Source of the DNA: JBMYZL01 sp965661765
GTDB taxonomy: Bacteria; Bacteroidota; Bacteroidia; Flavobacteriales_D; Sanyastnellaceae
Assembly: GCA_965661765.1 (NCBI GenBank)
Contig: CBFIFE010000006.1
Coordinates: forward strand, 12,539 to 76,538
Reading direction: 5' to 3'
DNA length: 64,000 nucleotides
Shown here: positions 51,398 to 60,117 of the stretch, in pieces
Numbering within the stretch: the first letter of the stretch is position 1
How the letters are laid out: each line of letters opens with the position of its first letter
Translations under genes and position numbers: made by a program
The notes under the pieces: generated by a model
The model's database searches: none
The model's input: only the letters and a program-made list of their open reading frames with translations
What the model was told of the DNA's origin: nothing

Positions 51398-52215
51398 GAC
51401 GCCTTCGTGGTGGTTGTGTCGGGCTTGACCCCTGTGTGATTTGTGTCCATCAATCCGCCGAACCTGCGTTCCCGATTCTGGTAATCCTGAATCGCATGGA
51501 CAAAATGTTCTTCTCTAAAGTCTGGCCAAAGCACGCTTGAAAAGTGAAACTCTGCATAGGCCAATTGCCAGAGCAAAAAATTGCTGATTCGGCGTTCGCC
51601 GCTCGTGCGAATCATCAGCTCTGGATCGGGCAGCCCAGCTGTGGACAAATAGCCATCGATGCACGCTGTTGTGACCTCATCCACAGCAATGCCATCCCGA
51701 ATCATGCTTCGGACCGCCTCAACAATCTCCCATTTGCTGGAATAGCTCAAGGCCAGCACCAGATCCAATCCCTCCATCCCGGCGGTCCGATCCATCGCCG
51801 CATGCAACTGCGCCTGCGCTTTTTCCGGCAAAGAACTCAAATCGCCGATGGCGCGCAACCGAACCTTTTTCTCTGCCAAATCGTCGACCTCCTTCACCAG
51901 CGTTTGCACCAACAGATCCATCAACGCGTCCACCTCTTCCTTCGGGCGATTCCAATTCTCCGTACTGAACGCGTACAGCGTGAGGTACCGGACGCCGCAA
52001 GCCAGGGCGGTTTGGACTGCGGAGCGAACGGCATCCACCCCATGCAAATGCCCCACTACCCGCTGCTCCCCGCGGTTGTTGGCCCAGCGGCCATTGCCAT
52101 CCATGATGATGGCCACATGACGAGGAATTCGATCGGGATCCAATCCCCGTTCCTTCAGCCATGCAGATGGATTGATTGGCTCCTCTGCTTTCGTCCTCGG
52201 TGTATTCTCCGCCAT
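51394..52215 (-). CDS. uppS: Isoprenyl (undecaprenyl) diphosphate synthase
   Basis: 273 residues, cis-prenyltransferase. HVAIIMDGNGRWA at 33-45 with catalytic Asp39, TLYAFSTENWNRP, and the late DPELMIRTSGERRISNFLLWQLAYAEF and WPDF segments are all present. It makes undecaprenyl diphosphate, the lipid carrier for peptidoglycan and O-antigen. The ATG at 52215 overlaps the upstream stop as TGATG; an ATG at 52227 is possible. It sits between the DUF6089 gene and bamA. Confidence 0.95.
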   Translation of the reverse strand: MAENTPRTKAEEPINPSAWLKERGLDPDRIPRHVAIIMDGNGRWANNRGEQRVVGHLHGVDAVRSAVQTALACGVRYLTLYAFSTENWNRPKEEVDALMDLLVQTLVKEVDDLAEKKVRLRAIGDLSSLPEKAQAQLHAAMDRTAGMEGLDLVLALSYSSKWEIVEAVRSMIRDGIAVDEVTTACIDGYLSTAGLPDPELMIRTSGERRISNFLLWQLAYAEFHFSSVLWPDFREEHFVHAIQDYQNRERRFGGLMDTNHTGVKPDTTTTKAS

Positions 52216-53087
52216 CAATTCCAACATGTTGTGGGTTTTTTGCTCACCCGAAAACTCAATGACGCCGTCACGAATCCGTAGGCATCCTTCACGCCAGGAT
52301 CCCCGCGTTGCAACCCAGCCGGACTCTCTACGTCATCCGACCATTCCAAGGTGGCATCGGCCATCGCAGCGGCCAGCTCCCCTTTTTCTTGCAACAACAC
52401 AACAGGATCGGCATACACCGTGCTGACATCATCGAGATAATCCGTCCACGTCTTCCGCATCCCCCACTCCAAATTGAACGCCGCAAAAGGACCGATGTTC
52501 ACCTTGAACCCAAACCCAATGGGCAAAGAAAACCCAGAAGTCTTGTACGGTTCGATGCCCTGGGCCTCCCCCCAAGTTGTGCCCTGTCCTTCGGTGCCCA
52601 ATGGAGCCAACGCGAACCAATTGTCATCCAGCGACGCCTCGGGCATGTGCGAATAAAACGCCAGCCCCGTGAACAGGTAGGCGGCGAAATGATCGTCCGG
52701 ATTGCCGATTTTGTGATCGTAGTAATTGATTTCCGCCAAGACCGACACTTCTTGAATGGTGTTCCGAAAGTGCAAGTTTCGGTTCTGCTGCCAGGCCAAA
52801 TCCGAATCCTCATCCCATGCCTCCACAGTGCCTTGAAAGTACTGGCCACGCACACTCAGCCGGCTGTCGATGTTGTAACGGAAAAAGCCCCCAAAACCCA
52901 CATTGTAGCGCCCACCGAAATGCCGATTGGGGTTGATGTCGCCGATGTAATAGCCGGTGCCGAGAATGGCGCCGAGCTCCTTGGATTGGTCAAACTTTCT
53001 TTGGGCATAGGAAAGCAATGGGGCCAGCAGGGAACCCGCCAGCCACAACACGCGTACACCCCGAAAAAAAGTTACCTTCAAACCCAT
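52215..53087 (-). CDS. DUF6089 family outer-membrane-type protein
   Basis: 290 residues. Signal peptide about 1-28 (ending SYAQ), then alternating strands: ELGAILGTGYYIGDINPN, FGGFFRYNIDSRLSVRGQ, and a final AYGFVTASLSFRV. This predicts an eight-stranded barrel with long loops. I recognise it as DUF6089, found upstream of uppS/bamA across Bacteroidota; function unknown. The ATG at 53087 was chosen over a TTG at 53093. A minus-strand TACTTTCG, one change from TAnnTTTG, lies upstream in the gap to the GT90 gene. Confidence 0.88.
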   Translation of the reverse strand: MGLKVTFFRGVRVLWLAGSLLAPLLSYAQRKFDQSKELGAILGTGYYIGDINPNRHFGGRYNVGFGGFFRYNIDSRLSVRGQYFQGTVEAWDEDSDLAWQQNRNLHFRNTIQEVSVLAEINYYDHKIGNPDDHFAAYLFTGLAFYSHMPEASLDDNWFALAPLGTEGQGTTWGEAQGIEPYKTSGFSLPIGFGFKVNIGPFAAFNLEWGMRKTWTDYLDDVSTVYADPVVLLQEKGELAAAMADATLEWSDDVESPAGLQRGDPGVKDAYGFVTASLSFRVSKKPTTCWN

Positions 53088-53161
53088 GAGCAAACCGACA
53101 ACGTGCGAAAGTACAATTCATTGCTCGATTCCTGTGCGGAGCCCTTCCAATTTCTCCCAAA

Positions 53162-54049
53162 ATGAAATCACCCGACTGCATGAACCATTGGATTTCCATT
53201 GAAGAACGGGTTGCATACTGTCTCGGAGGAGCCGAACCCGTAGACACCATCTTCCCTGACAACCGAACCCATTTCATCTCCCAAGACAACATCCTCGAGG
53301 AATCGGCCCGGTATCCAGCCTACAGAAAATCCATTCGGCGGCTGCTGGCGCAATCCGCCCGATCGGGGCATTGGTTCAGGTTGGGCGATTTTGCTTATCG
53401 CAAGGGAAACGGCCCAGTCGTCGTGAAAGTCCGGGACAGTTGGAACCCCGATTCAAAAGGCGTCATTTTCAACTTGAAGGAGCATCGTCATTTCCCGGAT
53501 CTGAGGGACATTTTGCCACAAGACCCTCCTTGGACAGAGAAAAAAAACGAGGTGGTTTGGCGAGGTATGAATACCACCCCCCCCGATGGGAAGAACCGAG
53601 CGGATTTCGTCAAAGCCTACGGCGGAACTTTTGACGTCGGTTTTGCTGACAGCAATCCCAAGAATGAGCCGAAGGAAGTTCTTGGGTGGAAAGATGCGCT
53701 CAGCATGGATGAAATGCTGAAGTACAAATACTTGCCTGTCCTCGACGGCAATGACAAGGCCACCAGTTTGATCTGGGTGTTGGCCTCTGGGTCGGTGCCC
53801 ATCATGGTTCGTCCGCGGTTTCACTCGTGGGCATGCGAGCCTTGGTTGAAGCCAGGGGTTCATTACCTGGAGATGCAGCCGGATTTCTCTGATTTTGCAG
53901 ACCAAATCGAGTACCTCAAATCCCACGACGACCACGCCCAGGAAATTGCCCAAAACGGTTGGGCATTCGCCTCACAATTTTATGATTTGCGGCGGGAATT
54001 GGCGGTCGAGCGGGAAGTGATTCATCGGCTCGACGCCCTCTGCGGCTGA
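53162..54049 (+). CDS. Glycosyltransferase family 90 (CAP10/LpsA-like)
   Basis: 295 residues. The C-terminal half matches GT90/CAP10 enzymes: VVWRGMNTT, then KYKYLPVLDGNDKATSLIWVLASGSVPIM and the late KPGVHYLEMQ and DDHAQEIAQNGWAFA segments. Such enzymes add xylose or other sugars to capsule or LPS. No signal peptide; probably at the cytoplasmic face. It stands on the opposite strand between nadK and the DUF6089 gene, two genes normally adjacent and co-directional in this phylum, so it looks like an insertion. A later start at 53180 is possible. Confidence 0.85.
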   Translation: MKSPDCMNHWISIEERVAYCLGGAEPVDTIFPDNRTHFISQDNILEESARYPAYRKSIRRLLAQSARSGHWFRLGDFAYRKGNGPVVVKVRDSWNPDSKGVIFNLKEHRHFPDLRDILPQDPPWTEKKNEVVWRGMNTTPPDGKNRADFVKAYGGTFDVGFADSNPKNEPKEVLGWKDALSMDEMLKYKYLPVLDGNDKATSLIWVLASGSVPIMVRPRFHSWACEPWLKPGVHYLEMQPDFSDFADQIEYLKSHDDHAQEIAQNGWAFASQFYDLRRELAVEREVIHRLDALCG

Positions 54050-54051
54050 CG

Positions 54052-54930
54052 TCAGCGGTTCCGCGGGTCGATGCCCCAGTGCATTTTTGCCCGAACGGTG
54101 CTGAAAAACTCCTGGTGTTCGAGGTTGACGAGTCGCAGATTGAACGGCGCGCGACGCACACCCACCTCCCGACCGGCGGGAAGGACAAAGGTGCGGGAAT
54201 CCAGGGAGAGCAGGAATTGGTCTGCGCGGCCTTCCGCCACCAATTCCAAACGGCCCTCCGCCGGCAACACCAATGGTCGGTCATTCAAATTGTGCGGTGC
54301 AATCGGGGTCAAACACCACACCGCTGAACCCGGCATCACAATGGGCCCGCCAGCGCTCAAGGAATACGCCGTGGATCCCGTGGGCGTGGACACAATCAAA
54401 CCATCTGCCCAATAGGTGTTCACAAAAACGTCATCCTTGTGGACCTCCACTGTCACCATCGACGATGTGTCTCGTTTCATCAGCGCCACTTCGTTCAAGG
54501 CAAAGGGAAATCCATCGAAGTCCATGCCTTCCACCTCGATTTCCAGCATCATGCGGTCTTCATACCACACCCGGCCCGCCGACACGGCATCCATGGCCAA
54601 ATCAATCTCCTCTGAGCCCACATTCGACAAGAACCCAAGGCGCCCTGTGTTGACGCCCAAAATCGGAATCCGCTTGTCGCGGACGAATGTGGCCGCCTCC
54701 AAAACAGTGCCGTCCCCGCCTATCACCACCAACAAATCCGGTTGCCCGAGATCATCTGCTGAGGCAAACGTGCGCCATTCCGAGGCGACGCGCATGCGGC
54801 CTTTCAACAATTCATGAAACCCAACCTCGACAATGGGATGACCATCCAATTCTTGGATCCGCCTCAGCACATGCTTCACAGCGTCGTCATAGGTGGCGGC
54901 AAAGGTTTTGCCAAAGACCGCAATTCGCAT
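54052..54930 (-). CDS. nadK: NAD kinase
   Basis: 292 residues. Phosphorylates NAD to NADP. The active-site GGDGT is at 71-75, followed by LGVNTGRLGFLSN, the NEVALMKRD segment and the STPTGSTAYSLSAGGPI motif, all standard. The ATG at 54930 starts at the conserved MRIAVFGK. It lies 4 bp after the CBS-domain gene and convergent, by 2 bp, to the GT90 gene. Confidence 0.96.
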   Translation of the reverse strand: MRIAVFGKTFAATYDDAVKHVLRRIQELDGHPIVEVGFHELLKGRMRVASEWRTFASADDLGQPDLLVVIGGDGTVLEAATFVRDKRIPILGVNTGRLGFLSNVGSEEIDLAMDAVSAGRVWYEDRMMLEIEVEGMDFDGFPFALNEVALMKRDTSSMVTVEVHKDDVFVNTYWADGLIVSTPTGSTAYSLSAGGPIVMPGSAVWCLTPIAPHNLNDRPLVLPAEGRLELVAEGRADQFLLSLDSRTFVLPAGREVGVRRAPFNLRLVNLEHQEFFSTVRAKMHWGIDPRNR

Positions 54931-54934
54931 CAGA

Positions 54935-55585
54935 TCAAGGTTGAAGATATCGCATGAACGCCTCATACCGGTTGCGCATGTCCTGTTCGACCTGCGGTGC
55001 GTGCAACACGGTTTTGATGGCGTAGCCAAATCGATTGAACGTCGACAGCACCGGCGCAATGTCGGGGGTATTCAATTTCAAGGTCACTTGAATCAAGTTC
55101 GACTCTGGCTCGGTGGCGAGGGTGGATGCCACAATTTTGGCGTCATTGGACTCCACCAAACGCGCGATTTCCGCCAAAGACAAATCCCCTTCTGCCACCT
55201 CCAACACAATCACACCCCCTGGATGTCCCCAACCCGCCTTGGCCGACAGAAACCGCAACACTTGCTCAGGTTTCACCACCCCGAGGTATTGCCCCTCAGA
55301 GACCACAGGCATGACATCCACCTCGGCGAGCACGATGGCCGACACCAAATCATACACGTGCGCCGAAGCGTCCACCGCGACAGGACGAGCCTCCAAGGCC
55401 GCCATCGGCGCCTCCCCATCCACCTCCATCAAGTCGTCCTCGTAAATGAGGCCCTTGAATTCGTCACCATTGACCAAGGGCAAGTGTCGGACTTTGTATT
55501 CATCCATCAATGCCAACACCCGATCTGCGCTGTCTTCTGGGCGCACGGGCAACAGGTCTGAGGTCATCATGCTCTGGGCGTACAT
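54935..55585 (-). CDS. CBS-domain protein
   Basis: 216 residues. Two CBS motifs at about 5-55 and 65-118 (DSADRVLALMDEYKVRHLPLV and VYDLVSAIVLAEVDVMPVV), likely an adenine-nucleotide sensor. The C-terminal region (about 125-210) resembles an ACT-like regulatory domain. Position just before nadK is common in Bacteroidota and suggests a role tied to nucleotide levels (context only). Divergent from pdxJ, 41 bp apart. Confidence 0.88.
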   Translation of the reverse strand: MYAQSMMTSDLLPVRPEDSADRVLALMDEYKVRHLPLVNGDEFKGLIYEDDLMEVDGEAPMAALEARPVAVDASAHVYDLVSAIVLAEVDVMPVVSEGQYLGVVKPEQVLRFLSAKAGWGHPGGVIVLEVAEGDLSLAEIARLVESNDAKIVASTLATEPESNLIQVTLKLNTPDIAPVLSTFNRFGYAIKTVLHAPQVEQDMRNRYEAFMRYLQP

Positions 55586-55626
55586 GGCGTAACTTTGCGT
55601 TTCCTAATTCAATCCGAAAGGTACGG

Positions 55627-56352
55627 ATGACTTTCCTCAGCGTCAACGTCAACAAAATCGCCACCCTCCGCAATGCCCGGGGCGGCGCCCTGCCCGATGT
55701 CCTTCAGGCAGCCCAGCGCATCGAAGATTTCGGCGCCGATGGCATCACCGTTCATCCACGACCGGACGAGCGGCACATCACCTATGCCGATGTCCGCGCC
55801 CTGAAGCCGTTGGTTCGCGGTGAATTCAATGTCGAAGGCTATCCATCGGCTTCCTTTTTGGAACTGGTCTCGGCCGTGCGCCCGCATCAGGTGACCTTGG
55901 TGCCAGACCCCCCGGATGCGTTGACCAGCAATGCGGGTTGGGATGCAGTGAAACAGGCGGATTTCTTGGGCCCCATCGTCGCAGATTTGCAAGCGAAAGG
56001 CATGCGGGTGAGCTTGTTTTTGGCGCCAGATTCAGACCAAATCCAAGCCGCCGCCCACCTCGGCACCGACCGCATCGAGCTCTACACGGAGCCGTACGCC
56101 CTGGCGCACCCCGTTCAAGGAAGCGAGGCTGCTTTGCCCTTTGCCCGCGCCGCTGTGCAAGCCCACGCCCTCGGCCTCGGTGTGAACGCCGGCCACGACC
56201 TCAATGCCGAAAACCTCCACGACTTCGCCCAAACCGTTCCCTACCTCCAAGAGGTCAGCATCGGCCACGCACTGATCAGCGACGCCCTCTACATCGGCCT
56301 GTCCAATGCCGTGGCCCTGTACAAAGCCTGCCTCCAGCCGCAACCCAAATGA
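55627..56352 (+). CDS. pdxJ: Pyridoxine 5'-phosphate synthase
   Basis: 241 residues, TIM barrel. Condenses 1-deoxyxylulose 5-phosphate with 3-amino-2-oxopropyl phosphate to give PNP. Motifs: VNVNKIATLRNARGG, DGITVHPRPDERHI with the active His/Arg cluster, FNVEGYPS, TLVPDPPDALTSNAGWD, IELYTEPYA and GLGVNAGHDLN. The ATG at 55627 matches the family start. The next gene overlaps its stop (ATGA). Confidence 0.96.
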   Translation: MTFLSVNVNKIATLRNARGGALPDVLQAAQRIEDFGADGITVHPRPDERHITYADVRALKPLVRGEFNVEGYPSASFLELVSAVRPHQVTLVPDPPDALTSNAGWDAVKQADFLGPIVADLQAKGMRVSLFLAPDSDQIQAAAHLGTDRIELYTEPYALAHPVQGSEAALPFARAAVQAHALGLGVNAGHDLNAENLHDFAQTVPYLQEVSIGHALISDALYIGLSNAVALYKACLQPQPK

Positions 56353-57137
56353 AGCCGGAACCGATTTCGTTGTTTGTGCGAGAATTGGGGGAGCCCGGCG
56401 CCCCGGTTTTGGTCATCCTTCATGGCCTTCTGGGCTCAAGTGACAATTGGCAATCGCTGGCCAAATCTTACGCCGAAACCCACCGCGTCCTCTTGACCGA
56501 CGCGCGAAACCACGGAAGAAGCCCGCACCACCCGGATCACACCTACACTGCCATGGTCGCAGACCTCTTGGCTCTGCTCGACGCCCGTGGCATCGCGCGA
56601 GCCTCCCTGCTGGGGCACAGCATGGGCGGCAAAACCGTCTTGGAATTTGCGCGTTTGCACCCCGACCGCTGTGACCGGCTGATCGTCGCTGACATGGCCG
56701 CCCGCGCGTACCCCATCCACCACGATTTGATTTTCAAAAGCTTGCGGTCAGCACCGATCGTTGCCACAGCCACGCGGGCATCCGTCGAAGAACACTTGCT
56801 GTCCACATTGAAGGACCCTGCTGTCGTGGCGTTTTTGATGAAAGGGCTTCGGCGACAGGTGCTGGATGGCGAAACGGTTTGGTCTTGGCGCCCCAACCTG
56901 CCCGTCCTCCACAACGCTTTGCCAGAAATTGTTCGCGCGGTCTCTTTGGAGACGAGCACTTTGCCGCTGCTGTCCATTTATGGCGGGGGATCCGCGTATG
57001 TGGGGGAGTCGGATTTGGCCCAATTCGAGCACCACTTCATGCAATTCGAAGCCCATTGCATCTCCGGCGCTGGGCACTGGCTCCATGCGGAGCAACCTCA
57101 TGAATTTCTTGCCACCACCCTCGATTTCTTGAATTGA
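56349..57137 (+). CDS. Alpha/beta hydrolase, YbfF-like esterase
   Basis: 262 residues. Oxyanion HGLLGSSDNW, nucleophile Ser91 in LLGHSMGGK, and His243 in SGAGHWLHAEQP. The arrangement and DARNHGRSPH are typical of the YbfF/PLDEB-type acyl esterases. No signal peptide. Substrate unknown. Coupled to pdxJ by a 4-bp overlap. Confidence 0.9.
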   Translation: MKPEPISLFVRELGEPGAPVLVILHGLLGSSDNWQSLAKSYAETHRVLLTDARNHGRSPHHPDHTYTAMVADLLALLDARGIARASLLGHSMGGKTVLEFARLHPDRCDRLIVADMAARAYPIHHDLIFKSLRSAPIVATATRASVEEHLLSTLKDPAVVAFLMKGLRRQVLDGETVWSWRPNLPVLHNALPEIVRAVSLETSTLPLLSIYGGGSAYVGESDLAQFEHHFMQFEAHCISGAGHWLHAEQPHEFLATTLDFLN

Positions 57138-57184
57138 GCCGGTCGCAGCTGACAGGCCGCTGGTTTTCTGCGGCAATTCCGCTG

Positions 57185-57192
57185 TAACTTTG
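57185..57192 (+). promoter_or_regulatory. Candidate promoter -7 element for the universal stress protein gene
   Basis: TAACTTTG, an exact TAnnTTTG match, 20 bp before the ATG. The sequence near -33 is TTTTC rather than TTG. Confidence 0.45.
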
Positions 57193-57212
57193 CTTCGATT
57201 CAACCTGCGATC

Positions 57213-58046
57213 ATGTCTGCACACCAAATCCTCGTCCCCATGGACTTCACGCCCGTCAGCGATGTGGCGTTGGAGCATGCTTTTGTCGTTGGCAAAGCTT
57301 TTGACAGCATCATTCACGTTTTGCACATTGTCCCTTCAAAGAAACTCGTTGCTGAGGGTCGCGTGCGATTGCAAGGTTTGGAGGAGCGCCTGAAGGCCAA
57401 ATACGCCGGCGAGTTGCGTTTCGAACTCCGGATCGGCAACATCTTCGACGACATCGATGATGTCGCGGCAGAACGCGGGGCGAATTTGGTCATCATGGGA
57501 ACCCATGGATTGCGAGGCATGCAATTCATCACTGGCGGCCGGGCGCTGCGCATCGTCACAAATTGTTCCACCCCTGTCATTGTCACCCAAGAAAAGGGCA
57601 TCGGGGAAAACGGCTACGACGACATTTTGGTTCCCCTCGATTTGCACCAAGACACGAAGCAAAAGCTTTCTGTGGTCGCGGAAATGGCCCAGTATTTCGA
57701 TGGTCGCGTACACATTTTCTCTCCGGCAGAAGAGGATGAATTTCTTCGCAACCAATTGCTGCGAAACATTGAATTCGCAAAAGAATTTTTCGAGGAGCGC
57801 AGCATCGCCTACACCGTCAAAATCAGCGAACACCGATCCAGCGCTTTCGTTCGGGATGTCATTCACTATGGCGCGGCCATTGACGTGGACCTCATCAGCA
57901 TCATGAATCTCCACGAGAAATCATTGATGGGCATCATTGGACAATCCTACGAACAGCAAATCATCACGAACGAAGCGCAAATCCCGGTGTTGATCATGAA
58001 CCCGATCGAAACACGGGTGATTCGCAACAGCGTCTTCGCGCGCTGA
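57213..58046 (+). CDS. Universal stress protein, two UspA domains
   Basis: 277 residues with two UspA folds. The first (1-130) has ILVPMDFTPVSDVALEHA and the loop VIMGTHGLRGMQFITGGRALRIVTNCSTPVIV, of the G-2X-G-9X-G(S/T) ATP-binding type with changes. The second (about 140-265) has DDILVPLDLHQDTKQKL but a degenerate loop. Cytoplasmic stress-response protein; exact role unknown. A 9-bp repeat array follows its stop within 10 bp. Confidence 0.92.
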   Translation: MSAHQILVPMDFTPVSDVALEHAFVVGKAFDSIIHVLHIVPSKKLVAEGRVRLQGLEERLKAKYAGELRFELRIGNIFDDIDDVAAERGANLVIMGTHGLRGMQFITGGRALRIVTNCSTPVIVTQEKGIGENGYDDILVPLDLHQDTKQKLSVVAEMAQYFDGRVHIFSPAEEDEFLRNQLLRNIEFAKEFFEERSIAYTVKISEHRSSAFVRDVIHYGAAIDVDLISIMNLHEKSLMGIIGQSYEQQIITNEAQIPVLIMNPIETRVIRNSVFAR

Positions 58047-58055
58047 CCCGTTCCG

Positions 58056-58287
58056 CCCCTCGTTCCCTGGTTTCCTGGTCACCCTCGTTCCCTGGTCACC
58101 CTGGTTCCCTGGTCACCCTCGTTCCCTGGTCACCCTGGTTCCCTGGTCACCCTCGTTCCCTGGTTCCCTGGTCACCCTCGTTTCCTGGTTCCCTGGTCAC
58201 CCTCGTTTCCTGGTTCCCTGGTCCCCTGGTCACCCTGGTCCCCTGGTCACCCTGGTTCCCTGGTCACCCTCGTTCCCTGGTTCCCTA
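58056..58287. repeat. 9-bp tandem array 7, with 17-bp higher-order unit
   Basis: The longest array. The monomers are CCCTGGTCA, CCCTCGTTC and CCTGGTTC, many combined as a 17-bp unit CCCTCGTTC+CCTGGTCA. It fills the gap between the convergent stress-protein gene and the phosphatase. The TAG stop of the phosphatase (58287-58285) is in the final unit. The G/C-for-A change in the middle of the monomer (CCCTGG, CCCTCG) distinguishes it from arrays 1-6. Confidence 0.9.
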
Positions 58288-60069
58288 TACTTTCACGGCC
58301 ATCACCAGCACGTCGTCCACCTGTGGCTCCTCCCCCTTCCATGCATCGAACGCCGAGGCCAAGCGGGCTTCTTGTTCGACCGAAGGCACAGGTGCAATGG
58401 ACTGAAAAAGTTCACGCAACCGCTTGCGCATGAACTTCTTGCCCTTGGGACCGCCGAACTGATCTGGAAAGCCATCTGTGGTCGCAAAAACCACATCGCC
58501 CGTTGACAATTGGCGGGTGTGCAGTGCATAGGTCCGCGTCGTCGGTTCGAACGACGCAATGGCAAACTTGTCTGGCTTGATCTCTTCGATTTCGCCTCCA
58601 TCCGCACGCACGATGTACAGGGAACTGTTCGCGCCACTGTATTTCAGCTCCATCCGCTCCATGTCAATGGTCACAAAAGCGCAGTCCATGCCATCGCTCA
58701 GCTGCGACTCCTCGCTGCCCAAATGACTGGAGTGCAACACCTCGCGCGCCGATCGGTTCAATGCCGCCAGCACGTCGTTGGGCTCAGTGTACACCTTCGT
58801 GACCCGCTCCAGCCCCTGGTAGCCAATCAAACTCATGAAAGCCCCAGGCACCCCGTGCCCCGTGCAATCCACCGCCGCAAACATCCGGAGCCGCCCCACA
58901 TTGTGGAACCAGTGGAAATCCCCCGAAACCACGTCCCTCGGCCGGTAAAAGACCGCATGATTTCGAAAAACCGCACTCCGTTCAAGGGCAGTCGGCAAGA
59001 TGGCTCGCTGGATGCGCTTGGCATACTCAATGCTGTCTCTCAAATCGCTGTACAACAATTCGATGCGCTCTCTCTGCTCCTCAACTTCGGCGGTCCGTGC
59101 TTGAACTTTGGCCTCGAGCTGCGCCTCGTTCGAAGCCAAATCATCGCGCATTTTGAGGATCGCCCGACCCAGTGCATCCTCCTCGCTCAGGGGTTCGTAT
59201 TCCGCCTCAAAGTTGCCTCGGCCCACTTCCAATGAAAAGGCCCGTGTGGCCTGCAGCCCCTCCGCAAGGCGATTGGCCGCCAGGGCCATCTCACCGATTT
59301 CGTCTTTGCGAACCCGAACAGGAGCCTCCGGGGGCACCCCTCGGCCCATGTACAGCAAGGCCCGCTTGAGTTCTCGCACCGGGGTGGTGATCGAACGGGT
59401 CACGAAGTAGGCGATGATGGCACCCAGAACCAGCACGCCCAGTGCGACATTGCCTGCGTAGAGGCGCAGGCGATTTCCGAGTTGAGCCATTCGCGCGGTG
59501 GAATCCCGAAGCGCCGCGGTTTGGGCTGTGGTGAGGCGGTCGAGGTGGCGGCGGATTTGGCCTGTCAGCTGAGGCAAACTCGACCCATCGAGTGCGTAGT
59601 ATTCCGCATCCATCGTCGCCAAAGGATCGTCATACGCAGCAAAATCCGGCAGCAGCCGCATGATTTCGCCGTAAACAATGAACATGTGGTCGATCGCCTG
59701 GGCCAAACTGTCATACTGCAGCTGTTGGTCGGTCGGCCATTCTGCCGTCAAGGCCTTCAGCCGCCGGAGATGCAATGGCGTCGTGGTCTCGACCAAACCC
59801 AAAAGCGCCTGCTTCTCCGGATCATCCGAACCGGATTGAACGCTCAACCAATGACGAATCAACACCCGCCCCTCGCTCACCGACCGATCCAAGTCCTCCA
59901 GCGCCTCCAAACTCGGCGTCAAAACGTCGTCGATGCGCTGCCCGAGCGCTTGGCTTTCTGCCAGGGTGCTCCTCGTCAGCAAAAACAGGCTGCCGACGGC
60001 CACACCGAAAACGGCAAATCCGAGAAAGATTCGCCACCCAATACCGAGCCGAAAACCCCCTCGAGGCAT
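58285..60069 (-). CDS. HAMP-domain SpoIIE-type serine phosphatase
   Basis: About 594 residues. Helix at about 10-32, a helical extracellular region to about 195, a second helix near 205-225, HAMP (TRSITTPVRELKRAL), a coiled coil with Glu/Gln repeats (about 310-365), then a PP2C/SpoIIE domain: ILPTALER, RPRDVVSGDFHWFH, FAAVDCTGHGVPGAFMSLIG and FATTDGFPDQFGG with the metal aspartates. It would dephosphorylate an anti-sigma-antagonist type partner, not in the window. ATG at 60069 chosen; a GTG at 60090 is possible. Third gene of a run with a YfiR-like and a TPR protein. Confidence 0.88.
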   Translation of the reverse strand: MPRGGFRLGIGWRIFLGFAVFGVAVGSLFLLTRSTLAESQALGQRIDDVLTPSLEALEDLDRSVSEGRVLIRHWLSVQSGSDDPEKQALLGLVETTTPLHLRRLKALTAEWPTDQQLQYDSLAQAIDHMFIVYGEIMRLLPDFAAYDDPLATMDAEYYALDGSSLPQLTGQIRRHLDRLTTAQTAALRDSTARMAQLGNRLRLYAGNVALGVLVLGAIIAYFVTRSITTPVRELKRALLYMGRGVPPEAPVRVRKDEIGEMALAANRLAEGLQATRAFSLEVGRGNFEAEYEPLSEEDALGRAILKMRDDLASNEAQLEAKVQARTAEVEEQRERIELLYSDLRDSIEYAKRIQRAILPTALERSAVFRNHAVFYRPRDVVSGDFHWFHNVGRLRMFAAVDCTGHGVPGAFMSLIGYQGLERVTKVYTEPNDVLAALNRSAREVLHSSHLGSEESQLSDGMDCAFVTIDMERMELKYSGANSSLYIVRADGGEIEEIKPDKFAIASFEPTTRTYALHTRQLSTGDVVFATTDGFPDQFGGPKGKKFMRKRLRELFQSIAPVPSVEQEARLASAFDAWKGEEPQVDDVLVMAVKV

Positions 60070-60117
60070 CTGTTGAAAATCGCTTGACACGGGCGGAAGA
60101 TACTGAGACAGCGCGAA

